Positions 1 through 5,188 of a DNA stretch of 5,188 bases are shown here, piece after piece (the first letter of the stretch is position 1; every line of letters begins with the position of its first letter). Source of the stretch: Rhodospirillaceae bacterium (GTDB lineage: Bacteria; Pseudomonadota; Alphaproteobacteria; JABSOH01). The stretch lies in NCBI GenBank assembly GCA_020629355.1, contig JAHDDM010000111.1, positions 1 to 5,188 of the forward strand, written 5' to 3'. Made by a program: the position numbers and the translations under genes. The notes beneath the pieces were generated by a model that was not told the origin of the DNA, ran no database searches, and saw nothing but the letters and a program-made list of their open reading frames with translations.

Positions 1-3
1 ATC

Positions 4-687
4 CTATCCTGCGAAAATCCGTAACACATGATACAGCGGATGCTGGTCAGAGTTTTTTGCTGAGGCAATAGCCGATTGTGACTCAGGGAACAGATCAAGA
101 AAACGATGAAAATCCCGATTATGGCTAAGACGTGCAATAGCGTCAAAATCATTATCTGCCATTTCGCGGTCATGGGCGGTATAAATCTCGCTTGAGAATT
201 GCACCTGATCACGAAGTTCTTTACGGGCAGCAATGGCAGCAGCAGCAAGTTCTGCCAAGCCGATACGGTGACGCGGGTCAAGGCCAGAACCCATATATAG
301 AACCTGGCGAAACTCCCCTTCAAGAAACACGCCGCAACGATGATAGTTCATTTCGTAGCTAAAGAATAAAATTCGGCGCACTCTCAGAAGGCTGATACTG
401 TGCATCAAGCGTGTCAAAGTCGTGCGAATCGGTGTGCCTGGTTCATCCTCAAGGTGGCCTCTGGCAGCAAATTCCACCTTCTGCGAGTCTTCGTTTACGG
501 TGATGCTAACACCAGCATCGGCTAAGGCAAGGCGAATCTTATCGAAAGTCTTTTGCCTTGGATGCGCAACCTCGCGTTCGATATTGTTCAGGGTTGCCAA
601 AGAGAGTTTGGCAGCTTTTGCCATATCATGTTGGGTGGCATCAATCAGGGCACGGCCTGCGCGAATATGCCGAGGATGCAAACTCAT
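4..687 (-). CDS. XRE-family helix-turn-helix protein with an unassigned C-terminal domain
   Basis: A predicted DNA-binding regulator of 227 residues. Residues about 8-60 look like a Cro/C1-type helix-turn-helix: an initial helix (IRAGRALI), then Q19 to A26 as the second helix, a turn, and the recognition helix SLATLNNIERE at 29-39, followed by a fourth helix ending at DAGV (57-60). This layout is typical of small alphaproteobacterial XRE regulators. The remaining 165 residues (about 63-227) match no family I can name. They contain a hydrophobic beta-like stretch (RRILFFSYEM, about 104-113), an alanine-rich helix (LAELAAAAIAARKEL) and an acidic middle, with no obvious membrane segment, metal site or catalytic motif. 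The ATG has an AAGGG ribosome binding site about 6 nt upstream. The gene lies 80 bp downstream of aroC on the same strand, so it may be the last gene of that unit or have its own promoter. The DNA-binding role is fairly sure; the target and ligand are unknown. Confidence 0.85.
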   Translation of the reverse strand: MSLHPRHIRAGRALIDATQHDMAKAAKLSLATLNNIEREVAHPRQKTFDKIRLALADAGVSITVNEDSQKVEFAARGHLEDEPGTPIRTTLTRLMHSISLLRVRRILFFSYEMNYHRCGVFLEGEFRQVLYMGSGLDPRHRIGLAELAAAAIAARKELRDQVQFSSEIYTAHDREMADNDFDAIARLSHNRDFHRFLDLFPESQSAIASAKNSDQHPLYHVLRIFAG

Positions 688-721
688 AAAATACCCTTAT
701 CAATTCAAATTTCTTAGGAGC

Positions 722-749
722 ATTTTAGGTATGACACCGAAATAAGCAA
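722..749 (-). promoter_or_regulatory. Candidate promoter of the XRE regulator
   Basis: On the minus strand TTGCTT (744-749, -35-like, 3 of 6 consensus positions) is followed after 16 bp by TAAAAT (722-727, -10-like, 5 of 6). This would start a transcript about 30 nt before the regulator's ATG at 687. A direct repeat TTAGG/TTAGG on the plus strand (714-718 and 725-729), spaced 11 bp, overlaps the -10 and could be a binding site. The call rests on consensus matching alone and is weak, because AT-rich gaps often give such matches. Confidence 0.3.
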
Positions 750-752
750 GGT

Positions 753-766
753 ATTTTCACGAAAAT
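753..766. promoter_or_regulatory. Small dyad (possible operator) between aroC and the XRE gene
   Basis: A perfect 6-bp inverted repeat, ATTTTC-AC-GAAAAT, lies just after the aroC stop codon and a few bp upstream of the candidate -35 of the XRE gene. The 2-nt centre is too short for a stable RNA hairpin loop, so a protein-binding dyad is more plausible than a terminator. XRE regulators often control their own promoter from such sites. That use here is inference, and the site is short enough to occur by chance. Confidence 0.25.
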
Positions 767-767
767 T

Positions 768-1859
768 CTATGATATTTTTTTATCACATTGCGCACGGTG
801 GCGCATTAAATGGTCAACAAGCACCAAAGCCATCATGGCCTCGCCCACGGGCACCGCGCGGATACCCACGCATGGATCATGGCGGCCTTTTGTCGAGATA
901 GTGGTAGGGTTGCCAGCAGTATCGATGGTTTCCAGCGAGTTCAAGATGGAACTGGTGGGTTTGATCGCAAAACGCACGACAATATCGTTGCCATTGCTGA
1001 TCCCGCCCAAAATCCCGCCCGCATTATTGGCACGATAACGAGGAATACCGTTGTCTATTCCAGTAATTTCATCAGCGTTATCTTCACCCGTCATGGCAAC
1101 AACATCCAGCCCTGCACCGATTTCCACAGCCTTGACCGCATTGATGCTCATCATGGCTTTTGCTAAATCCGCATCAAGACGATCAAAGGTAGGCGCGCCT
1201 AATCCAGCAGGAATGCCTTGGGCACGGACTTCAATCAATGCGCCGATGGAAGAACCAGATTTGCGGATGGTATCAAGATAGTCTGCCCATTCATCGATAA
1301 CCGTCGCGTTGGGGCAGAACAAAGGATTCTGTGCCACTGCATCCCAATCACGATGATCATCGAGTTTCTTTGTCCCCATGGCCACCAATCCCGCTACAAT
1401 ACGGAAATTGGGAAATTCCTGCGTTAGAATCTTGTGTGCTAATGCACCAGCTGCTACTCGTGAGGCCGTTTCCCGTGCCGAAGCCCGGCCACCGCCGCGT
1501 GGATCACGAATACCGTATTTGGCATCATAGGTGAAATCCGCGTGACCTGGGCGATAACTTTGTGCAATAGCACTGTAATCTTTCGAGCGTTGATCCTGAT
1601 TCTCGATCATCAACTGTATCGGTGTACCCGTGGTTTGGCCTTCGTAGACACCAGAAAGTATCCGCACCTGATCAGGCTCACGGCGTTGCGTTGTATAGCG
1701 TGACTGCCCCGGTTTGCGCCGATCCAGAAAGGGCTGAATATCGGCTTCGGTCAACGGAATGCGCGGCGGCATGCCCTCGACAGTGCAGCCGATAGCAATC
1801 CCGTGGCTTTCACCCCAAGTCGTGCATTTGAATACTGTACCAAAACTACTACCAGACAT
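768..1859 (-). CDS. aroC: Chorismate synthase
   Basis: Catalyses the last step of the shikimate pathway in the cytoplasm: anti-1,4-elimination of phosphate from 5-enolpyruvylshikimate-3-phosphate to give chorismate, using reduced FMN as a non-consumed cofactor. The 363 residues match the usual bacterial length (about 350-365), so the gene is complete. All three family signatures are visible: the N-terminal GESHG at 16-20 with active-site His19, the central [15 protein letters not shown] block at 102-116 with the second active-site His106 followed by the glycine/arginine loop [13 protein letters not shown] (119-131), and the C-terminal GRHDP at 325-329 with conserved Asp328. The start is the ATG at 1859, giving the expected MSGSSFGT opening. 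Its ribosome binding site (AAGAG, 7 nt upstream) is modest and follows closely on a strong hairpin after fabI. It probably shares a transcript with fabI and the dnaJ-like gene. Confidence 0.98.
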   Translation of the reverse strand: MSGSSFGTVFKCTTWGESHGIAIGCTVEGMPPRIPLTEADIQPFLDRRKPGQSRYTTQRREPDQVRILSGVYEGQTTGTPIQLMIENQDQRSKDYSAIAQSYRPGHADFTYDAKYGIRDPRGGGRASARETASRVAAGALAHKILTQEFPNFRIVAGLVAMGTKKLDDHRDWDAVAQNPLFCPNATVIDEWADYLDTIRKSGSSIGALIEVRAQGIPAGLGAPTFDRLDADLAKAMMSINAVKAVEIGAGLDVVAMTGEDNADEITGIDNGIPRYRANNAGGILGGISNGNDIVVRFAIKPTSSILNSLETIDTAGNPTTISTKGRHDPCVGIRAVPVGEAMMALVLVDHLMRHRAQCDKKIS

Positions 1860-1876
1860 GATTTATCTCTTATTAT

Positions 1877-1921
1877 CTTTCTCGCTCACGGCAGACAGTC
1901 CGTCTACCGTGAGCGAGAAAA
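1877..1921 (-). other. Strong intercistronic stem-loop between fabI and aroC
   Basis: A perfect 14-bp inverted repeat (1878-1891 with 1907-1920, arms TTTCTCGCTCACGG and CCGTGAGCGAGAAA) encloses a further 4-bp pairing (1893-1896 with 1902-1905) and a 5-nt loop (1897-1901). In the minus-strand RNA, which is the fabI-aroC message, the inner mismatch becomes a U-G pair (1906 with 1892) and an outer U-G (1921 with 1877) can be added, giving an unbroken stem of about 20 bp. It begins immediately after the fabI stop codon and ends 17 nt before the aroC ATG. No U-run follows on either strand, so it is not a classical intrinsic terminator. It may protect or process the fabI 3' end, reduce read-through, or tune aroC translation. 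The structure is certain; its role is inferred. Confidence 0.85.
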
Positions 1922-2746
1922 TCACCCCGCTAAACGGCTCGCAATGGCTTCGGATTCCTCAGCGCGATCCTTGTCGATCATGCCCCGAACATTACTGCCA
2001 CTATCGACATGATGCACCTCGCCCGTTACTGCACCAGATAATGGCGAGAGCAAATACAGCCCCGCACCGCCCACGTCTTCAAGGCTGACGTTACGTTCCA
2101 GCGGTGCATTCAATTCGTGCCAACGGAGCATATCCTTGAACTGTCCAATTCCGCTTGCAGCCAGAGTCCGCATCGGACCAGCAGAAAGCGCATTCACTCG
2201 AATCCCTAAACCGCCTAAATCCGCCGCCAGATAGCGCACGCTGGCCTCTAAAGCCGCTTTTGCCACCCCCATGACGTTGTAATTTGGGATCATCTTTTCC
2301 GCGCCATAATAGCTGAGCGTCAAAACCGAAGCCCCCGTATTCAACATCGAACGGGCCGCGCGCGTGACCTCAAGCAGGGAATAGACGGAAATATCCATGG
2401 TTTGACGGAAATTCTCGCGGCTGGTGTCCAGAAACATCCCGCGCAATTCTGACTTGTCCGAAAAAGCAATGGCATGCACCAGAAAATCAATCTTGCCAAA
2501 ACGTGCTTCAGCAGCAGCAAAAAATTCTGCAACCGCCACAGGATCACCAACATCACACGGCGCATACCACGCATCATTCAATTCTGGCGCGAGCTTTGCC
2601 AGTCGTCCTGCCAGCGCATCGCCTTGGTAGCTTAGACCTACTTCTGCCCCTGCATCCACCAGAGACCGTGCAATACCATAGGCAATCGAGCGGTCATTCG
2701 CCACCCCCATTACAATACCTTTTTTTCCTGCCATTAGATTATTCAT
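1922..2746 (-). CDS. fabI: Enoyl-[acyl-carrier-protein] reductase (NADH type)
   Basis: Reduces trans-2-enoyl-ACP to acyl-ACP, the final step of each elongation cycle of type II fatty-acid synthesis, with NAD(P)H in the cytoplasm. It is a short-chain dehydrogenase/reductase of the FabI subtype: the N-terminal nucleotide-binding region reads GVANDRSIAYGIA (14-26), in place of the simple GxxxGxG of classical members. The FabI active site SYYGAEKMIPNYNVMGVAK (145-163) carries Tyr146, Tyr156 and Lys163, the Y-x6-K spacing and the same numbering as E. coli FabI, and the NALSAGPMRTLAASGI substrate-loop block follows at 185-200. Length (274 residues) suits an alphaproteobacterial FabI. The ATG at 2746 is preferred over the in-frame ATG at 2734, which lacks a ribosome binding site; AAGAGA lies inside the last codons of the upstream gene. 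The 3-bp gap to that gene implies co-transcription and probably translational coupling. It is the triclosan/diazaborine target class. Confidence 0.98.
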   Translation of the reverse strand: MNNLMAGKKGIVMGVANDRSIAYGIARSLVDAGAEVGLSYQGDALAGRLAKLAPELNDAWYAPCDVGDPVAVAEFFAAAEARFGKIDFLVHAIAFSDKSELRGMFLDTSRENFRQTMDISVYSLLEVTRAARSMLNTGASVLTLSYYGAEKMIPNYNVMGVAKAALEASVRYLAADLGGLGIRVNALSAGPMRTLAASGIGQFKDMLRWHELNAPLERNVSLEDVGGAGLYLLSPLSGAVTGEVHHVDSGSNVRGMIDKDRAEESEAIASRLAG

Positions 2747-2749
2747 GTT

Positions 2750-3826
2750 TTATGTCTCTTTCTTTGCGCTTTGTTCTGTGCTGCCCATGCCAATATTCTT
2801 ACGGACATCATAATCGAAATCTTGTGACCATTCACGCAAAAACGCCTTTAGACGACGATCCGTGTGTCCAGGCAGCTTTACTTCCAAGGTAACATATTGA
2901 TCACCAGCTTGACCTGTTGCTTTATCCTTAAAGCCCTTGCCCTTCAGACGCAAATTTGTTCCTGAGTTTGAGCCTTCTGGAATTTTCAGCATCAAGTCCT
3001 GATACAGGCCAGGAATGCGAATTTCCGCCCCCAACGCGGCCTCGGATAACGTCACTGGAAGGCGGAGGAAGAAATCATTGTTGCTGCGTTCGGCATACAG
3101 ATCATCAATAATCATAATCTGTACCAGTGCATCACCTACAGGCTGGCTTCTGCCCACAGATGACCCCATGCCCTGAAGGCGCAAGGTCTGGCCTTCGCGA
3201 GTATAAGGCGGAATTTTGACCTGAACCTGTCGCCCATCTTGAAGTTTCAAGGTTTTCTTGCTGCCATTGCGTGCTTCAAGAAAACCAACTTCGATACTGT
3301 ATTGCTGATCTTCACCCTGCTGTGGCCTGTCGGTTTTCTTTGTACTCTTATGTGGGCGTTCCTTTTGGTCAAGATTCTTCCGTACCATCTGCTCGAAACT
3401 GCCAAGGATGGAGTCTTTGAAGAATGATCCCAAGCCTTTTTTTGATGTTTTCTTTTGCGGTGGCGGGGGTTGCGCCGGTTTTGCCCGTTGCGGCTTTCTT
3501 GTCCCAACATCAACCGTATCTTCAGGAAAAGGCCGATTTTGCTGCTGCTTTGGTGGTTCTTGACGCGGCGGCGGAGATTGCGCGCCAGCACGCTTCAGTT
3601 CCTCAGAGAAACTACTGTGGGTCTTGCTGATTAAATCATCCTTTTCCTGTCGACGCTTGAGGCACTCGTGATAGGCTGCAACAATATCGCGAAATTCGCG
3701 CTCGTTCACAGGGTCATTCGGATGCAGGTCTGGATGATATAACTTGGCTTTCGCCCGAAAAGCACGTTTAATCTCAGCTTCGTTGGCGGCTCTGGATATA
3801 CCCAAAATTTCATGGGGATCTCGCAC
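2750..3826 (-). CDS. DnaJ-like co-chaperone (J domain, long linker, DnaJ C-terminal domain)
   Basis: A 358-residue Hsp40-type protein expected to stimulate the ATPase of a DnaK-family Hsp70 and hand over unfolded clients. The J domain occupies about residues 3-58, with the diagnostic HPD at 31-33. The usual KR..YD end of helix IV is not recognisable. Residues about 60-172 form a Pro/Gln/Lys-rich, probably disordered linker where typical J-proteins have a Gly/Phe region. There is no CxxCxGxG zinc finger, so it is not DnaJ itself and is closer in architecture to CbpA/class B. Residues about 176-340 resemble the two beta-barrel substrate-binding subdomains, with QTLRLQGMG (213-221) and the IPEGSNSGTNLRLKGKGF stretch. 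I place the start at GTG 3826: GAGGA sits 7 nt upstream and the protein then opens MRDPHEILGI, as in relatives. An upstream in-frame GTG at 3856 has no ribosome binding site. fabI follows after 3 bp. Confidence 0.9.
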   Translation of the reverse strand: MRDPHEILGISRAANEAEIKRAFRAKAKLYHPDLHPNDPVNEREFRDIVAAYHECLKRRQEKDDLISKTHSSFSEELKRAGAQSPPPRQEPPKQQQNRPFPEDTVDVGTRKPQRAKPAQPPPPQKKTSKKGLGSFFKDSILGSFEQMVRKNLDQKERPHKSTKKTDRPQQGEDQQYSIEVGFLEARNGSKKTLKLQDGRQVQVKIPPYTREGQTLRLQGMGSSVGRSQPVGDALVQIMIIDDLYAERSNNDFFLRLPVTLSEAALGAEIRIPGLYQDLMLKIPEGSNSGTNLRLKGKGFKDKATGQAGDQYVTLEVKLPGHTDRRLKAFLREWSQDFDYDVRKNIGMGSTEQSAKKET

Positions 3827-3833
3827 TGGATAT

Positions 3834-3838
3834 TCCTC
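3834..3838 (-). promoter_or_regulatory. Ribosome binding site that decides the dnaJ-like start
   Basis: On the minus strand AGAGGA ends 7 nt before the GTG at 3826, close to ideal Shine-Dalgarno strength and spacing. The alternative GTG at 3856 is preceded by CCTTAGAT, with no purine-rich match. This supports the shorter protein, 10 residues shorter at the N-terminus. Confidence 0.7.
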
Positions 3839-3859
3839 TTTCCCTATCTTTCGCACATC

Positions 3860-3935
3860 TAAGGCCGAATCACGTATTTCGCATCCTCAAATATGTTCAA
3901 TATATTCCGGTGCTCAATTTCGTGCTTCGGCCTTA
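3860..3935. repeat. 15-bp inverted repeat upstream of the dnaJ-like gene
   Basis: The left arm 3860-3874 (TAAGGCCGAATCACG) and the right arm 3921-3935 (CGTGCTTCGGCCTTA) are reverse complements at 14 of 15 positions, including an uninterrupted outer 10 bp. The arms are separated by 46 bp, with centres 61 bp apart, about six helical turns. The AT-rich spacer holds a candidate promoter for the dnaJ-like gene. Possible meanings are a paired operator, a long-loop hairpin at the 3' end of the lipoprotein message, or the ends of a tiny degenerate mobile repeat. No U-run follows, so a standard terminator is unlikely. The repeat is directly visible; its function is not known. Confidence 0.75.
3890..3917 (-). 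promoter_or_regulatory. Candidate promoter of the dnaJ-like gene-fabI unit
   Basis: On the minus strand TTGAGC (3912-3917, 4 of 6 -35 positions) is followed after 16 bp by CATATT (3890-3895, 4 of 6 -10 positions). A transcript would begin near 3883, about 55 nt before the GTG at 3826. The element lies entirely between the two arms of the 15-bp inverted repeat. I see neither a CIRCE element (TTAGCACTC-N9-GAGTGCTAA) nor a clear sigma-32 type promoter, so heat-shock control is not evident from the sequence. Confidence 0.3.
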
Positions 3936-4017
3936 TTTGTATCGAAATCTTAGGGAAATAGAAACATCCAGCATTGTTCTCTAAACAAGAAACAAATTGT
4001 TGCGCAATAGACTTAAA

Positions 4018-4485
4018 CTAGCTGATAATTTCCCAGCTACCATCAGGACGGCGACAAGCCGTGCCATAACCCTGTTCTTTTTGACCAGCGATGACTATAT
4101 CCTGTTGAAACTCGCGGCAATATTCACCCTGACTGGTTTGATAGGTCTTAACAGGTGTCATGGTGGCGGCAACAGGCTGATTCGGATCACGCCAAGTCGA
4201 TGCTTGACCATCACGATTATGCTCAAGACTATGGTTTGTGGTTCGTGCCACCTGTTCCTTTTGCGCGCCGTCAAGCTGAGAACCAAGATGACCGCCCAAC
4301 ATTGCACCTGCCATGGTGCCTAAACCGACCGCGATCACCTTGCCGCCACCCTTGCCAAGATGCGAAGCCAACAGGCCGCCAACAACAGCACCAGAAAGCG
4401 TACCAACGTCTTTATTTTGGCAACCACTAACCGCAAGTGCAGCAACAAGTGTACCAGCGATAACAAATGTTTTTGAGGTTTTCAT
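4018..4485 (-). CDS. 17 kDa surface antigen-like outer-membrane lipoprotein (glycine zipper 2TM)
   Basis: A 155-residue lipoprotein resembling the Rickettsia 17 kDa antigen. The N-terminus has a lysine-containing start, a hydrophobic stretch (7-20) and the lipobox VSGC with Cys22 as the lipidated residue. Gln rather than Asp at +2 suggests sorting to the outer membrane. Residues about 28-72 are a glycine-zipper region with repeated GxxxG-like spacing (GAVVGGLLASHLGKGGG, then GLGTMAGAMLGGHLG), predicted to insert in or pack against membrane. The C-terminus has the family block YCREF (122-126) and the ending ACRRPDGSWEI, with two cysteines (123 and 144) that could form a disulfide. The start is the ATG at 4485, with AGGGGAAAG just upstream. 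A longer reading frame from 4608 has no ribosome binding site and would hide the signal peptide. Proteins of this family are linked to envelope structure, but the exact role is unknown. Divergent from pdxH. Confidence 0.92.
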   Translation of the reverse strand: MKTSKTFVIAGTLVAALAVSGCQNKDVGTLSGAVVGGLLASHLGKGGGKVIAVGLGTMAGAMLGGHLGSQLDGAQKEQVARTTNHSLEHNRDGQASTWRDPNQPVAATMTPVKTYQTSQGEYCREFQQDIVIAGQKEQGYGTACRRPDGSWEIIS

Positions 4486-4592
4486 TTCTTTCCCCTGATT
4501 GAAATAATAGTAATATTGATGTTTATAACACAAGAATTGTGACATGAATGTGATAAAATAGACCATCTTGAGGAAAGAGAGAAAGTGGAAAT
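4486..4592. promoter_or_regulatory. Divergent promoter region between the lipoprotein gene and pdxH
   Basis: This AT-rich gap must serve two divergent genes. Leftward, two candidates exist: an extended -10, TGTTATAAA (TATAAA at 4522-4527), and TTGTGT (4528-4533) with TATTAT (4504-4509) spaced 18 bp. Rightward, TAAAAT (4554-4559) could be a -10 for pdxH, but no good -35 lies upstream. A dyad CACAA-GAA-TTGTG occupies 4529-4541. TGTGA occurs twice in the same orientation (4538-4542 and 4549-4553), 11 bp apart, which is one helical turn. Such sites could bind a shared regulator; none can be named. GAGGAAAG (4570-4577) is somewhat far from the pdxH ATG and AGTGGA (4584-4589) is close to it, so the pdxH ribosome binding site is imperfect. 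Confidence 0.4.
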
Positions 4593-5188
4593 ATGGAATT
4601 GTTATCAAGTCCTGATACGCCGTGGTCTATTTTTGCGGATTGGCTTGCCCTTGCGCAAGAAAACGAGGCAAGCAATCCTGAGGCCATGTCCTTGGCCACC
4701 GTTGATGCGGATGGGATACCGCAAGTACGCACGGTGCTGTTAAAAAAAATTGATACAGATGGCGCGGTGTTTTTCACCAATAGCCACAGTACCAAAGGCC
4801 AGGATATCGCGGATAACCCCAATGTCGCCTTACTATTCTATTGGCGCACACTGGATCGGCAGGTGCGGATGAACGGAGTTGCGTCGCCAATTTCTGATAC
4901 GGAGTCGGATGCCTATTTTCACTCCCGTTCCCGCATCAGTCAAGAAGGCGCATGGGCGAGCCAACAGTCACAGACCATGGCAGACTTTTCAGTATTGCAG
5001 GAATCTGTTGCTGAGGTTCAGAAGCGTTTTGCAAACCAAGAAGTCCCACGCCCACCACACTGGTTTGGTTATCGTGTTGCGCTTTCGCGAATCGAATACT
5101 GGATTCAGGAAACAGGTCGTCTGCATCAGCGTATAGCCTATTCACGAGACGATACAGGCCAGGATATCTGGCAAAAGAACTGGATTTA
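4593..5188 (+). CDS. pdxH: Pyridoxamine 5'-phosphate oxidase (3' end cut by the window edge)
   Basis: An FMN-dependent oxidase converting pyridoxine or pyridoxamine 5'-phosphate, with O2, to pyridoxal 5'-phosphate, the last step of vitamin B6 synthesis and salvage. 198 complete codons are present. The protein opens MELLSSPDTPWSIF and carries family blocks AMSLATVDADG (31-41), RTVLLK (46-51), TNSHSTKG (62-69), DRQVRMNG (88-95), SDAYFHSR (105-112), GAWASQQSQ (119-127) and RPPHWFGYR (153-161), ending in RLHQR (176-180). With a constant offset of 21 from E. coli PdxH as I recall it, the cofactor and substrate residues are all present: Arg46, Lys51, Lys68, Gln90, Tyr108, Arg112, Ser116, Trp170, Arg176 and His178. 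The family normally ends within a few residues of this point (RLxP-like tail), so little is missing. The start at 4593 is set by homology. It is transcribed away from the lipoprotein gene. Confidence 0.97.
   Translation, partial: MELLSSPDTPWSIFADWLALAQENEASNPEAMSLATVDADGIPQVRTVLLKKIDTDGAVFFTNSHSTKGQDIADNPNVALLFYWRTLDRQVRMNGVASPISDTESDAYFHSRSRISQEGAWASQQSQTMADFSVLQESVAEVQKRFANQEVPRPPHWFGYRVALSRIEYWIQETGRLHQRIAYSRDDTGQDIWQKNWI

Noticed and set aside
422..745. Plus-strand open frame antisense to the XRE gene
   Set aside because: It is the mirror of a well-supported gene, has no recognisable domain and ends in the intergenic gap. The same applies to other plus-strand frames over aroC, fabI and the dnaJ-like gene (for example 810-1166, 1759-2088, 2503-2892).
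1877..1921. Hairpin read as a standard rho-independent terminator
   Set aside because: No T-run follows the stem on either strand; the minus strand continues with GATAATAAGAG into the aroC start.
2050..2100. FabI resistance allele
   Set aside because: The residue matching E. coli Gly93 is Ala94 here (within HAIAFSDK, coded near 2463-2475). Ala occurs naturally at this position in susceptible enzymes such as S. aureus FabI, so it is not evidence of triclosan or diazaborine resistance.
3974..4007. Possible terminator after the lipoprotein gene (TTGTT/AACAA pairing and TTGCGCAA palindrome)
   Set aside because: The pairings are short, AT-rich and bulged, without a following U-run; they are too weak to call.
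3857..4017. CIRCE or sigma-32 heat-shock element upstream of the dnaJ-like gene
   Set aside because: The inverted repeat arms (TAAGGCCGAATCACG) do not match the CIRCE sequence or its 9-bp spacing, and no convincing CTTGAA/CCCCAT pair is present.
4018..4608. A longer lipoprotein reading frame starting at 4608
   Set aside because: The extra 41 residues lack a ribosome binding site, would bury the signal peptide and lipobox inside the protein, and would overlap the pdxH start antisense. The ATG at 4485 has a strong AGGGGAAAG upstream.
4523..4822. Minus-strand frame over the pdxH 5' end
   Set aside because: It is antisense to clear pdxH coding sequence and crosses the divergent promoter region, with no family resemblance. 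The frames 4879-5136 (plus) and 4936-5145 (minus) are rejected for the same reason.

Overview
The window is a compact chromosomal segment of housekeeping genes. It is most likely from an alphaproteobacterium with moderate GC content (roughly 45-50% by eye, not calculated). The basis is the Rickettsia-type 17 kDa surface-antigen lipoprotein, the alphaproteobacterial look of the FabI sequence (the HAIAFSDK stretch), and the grouping of pdxH, a dnaJ-like gene, fabI and aroC, which recurs in that class. Genus and species cannot be named from the sequence. There are six genes: five on the minus strand and one (pdxH, cut by the right edge) on the plus strand. I see no tRNA, rRNA, CRISPR array, insertion sequence, integrase or phage gene, and no gene-free stretch longer than about 200 bp.

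Layout from right to left, in the direction of most transcription. pdxH (4593 onward, plus) and a glycine-zipper lipoprotein gene (4018-4485, minus) diverge from a 107-bp intergenic region. After a 191-bp gap comes a DnaJ-like co-chaperone (2750-3826), then fabI only 3 bp later (1922-2746), then aroC (768-1859) after a 62-bp gap, then an XRE-type regulator of unknown target (4-687) after an 80-bp gap. The dnaJ-like gene and fabI are almost certainly co-transcribed. aroC probably belongs to the same message but is separated from fabI by a strong hairpin. The regulator may have its own promoter.

Functions. FabI performs the last reduction of fatty-acid elongation, AroC makes chorismate for aromatic amino acids, folate and quinones, and PdxH makes pyridoxal phosphate. 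The J-protein would deliver clients to a DnaK-type Hsp70, and the lipoprotein would sit in the outer membrane. This is mostly core metabolism, and I find no convincing new multi-gene system.

The least ordinary signals are non-coding. One is a 20-bp hairpin between fabI and aroC whose two imperfect positions pair as U-G only in the mRNA sense. Another is a 15-bp inverted repeat (14 of 15 positions) bracketing a candidate promoter of the dnaJ-like gene. Among the proteins, the points of interest are the unassigned C-terminal domain of the XRE protein and the atypical J-protein with a long Pro/Gln/Lys-rich linker. The dnaJ-like start is best placed at an internal GTG at 3826, which has a strong ribosome binding site.
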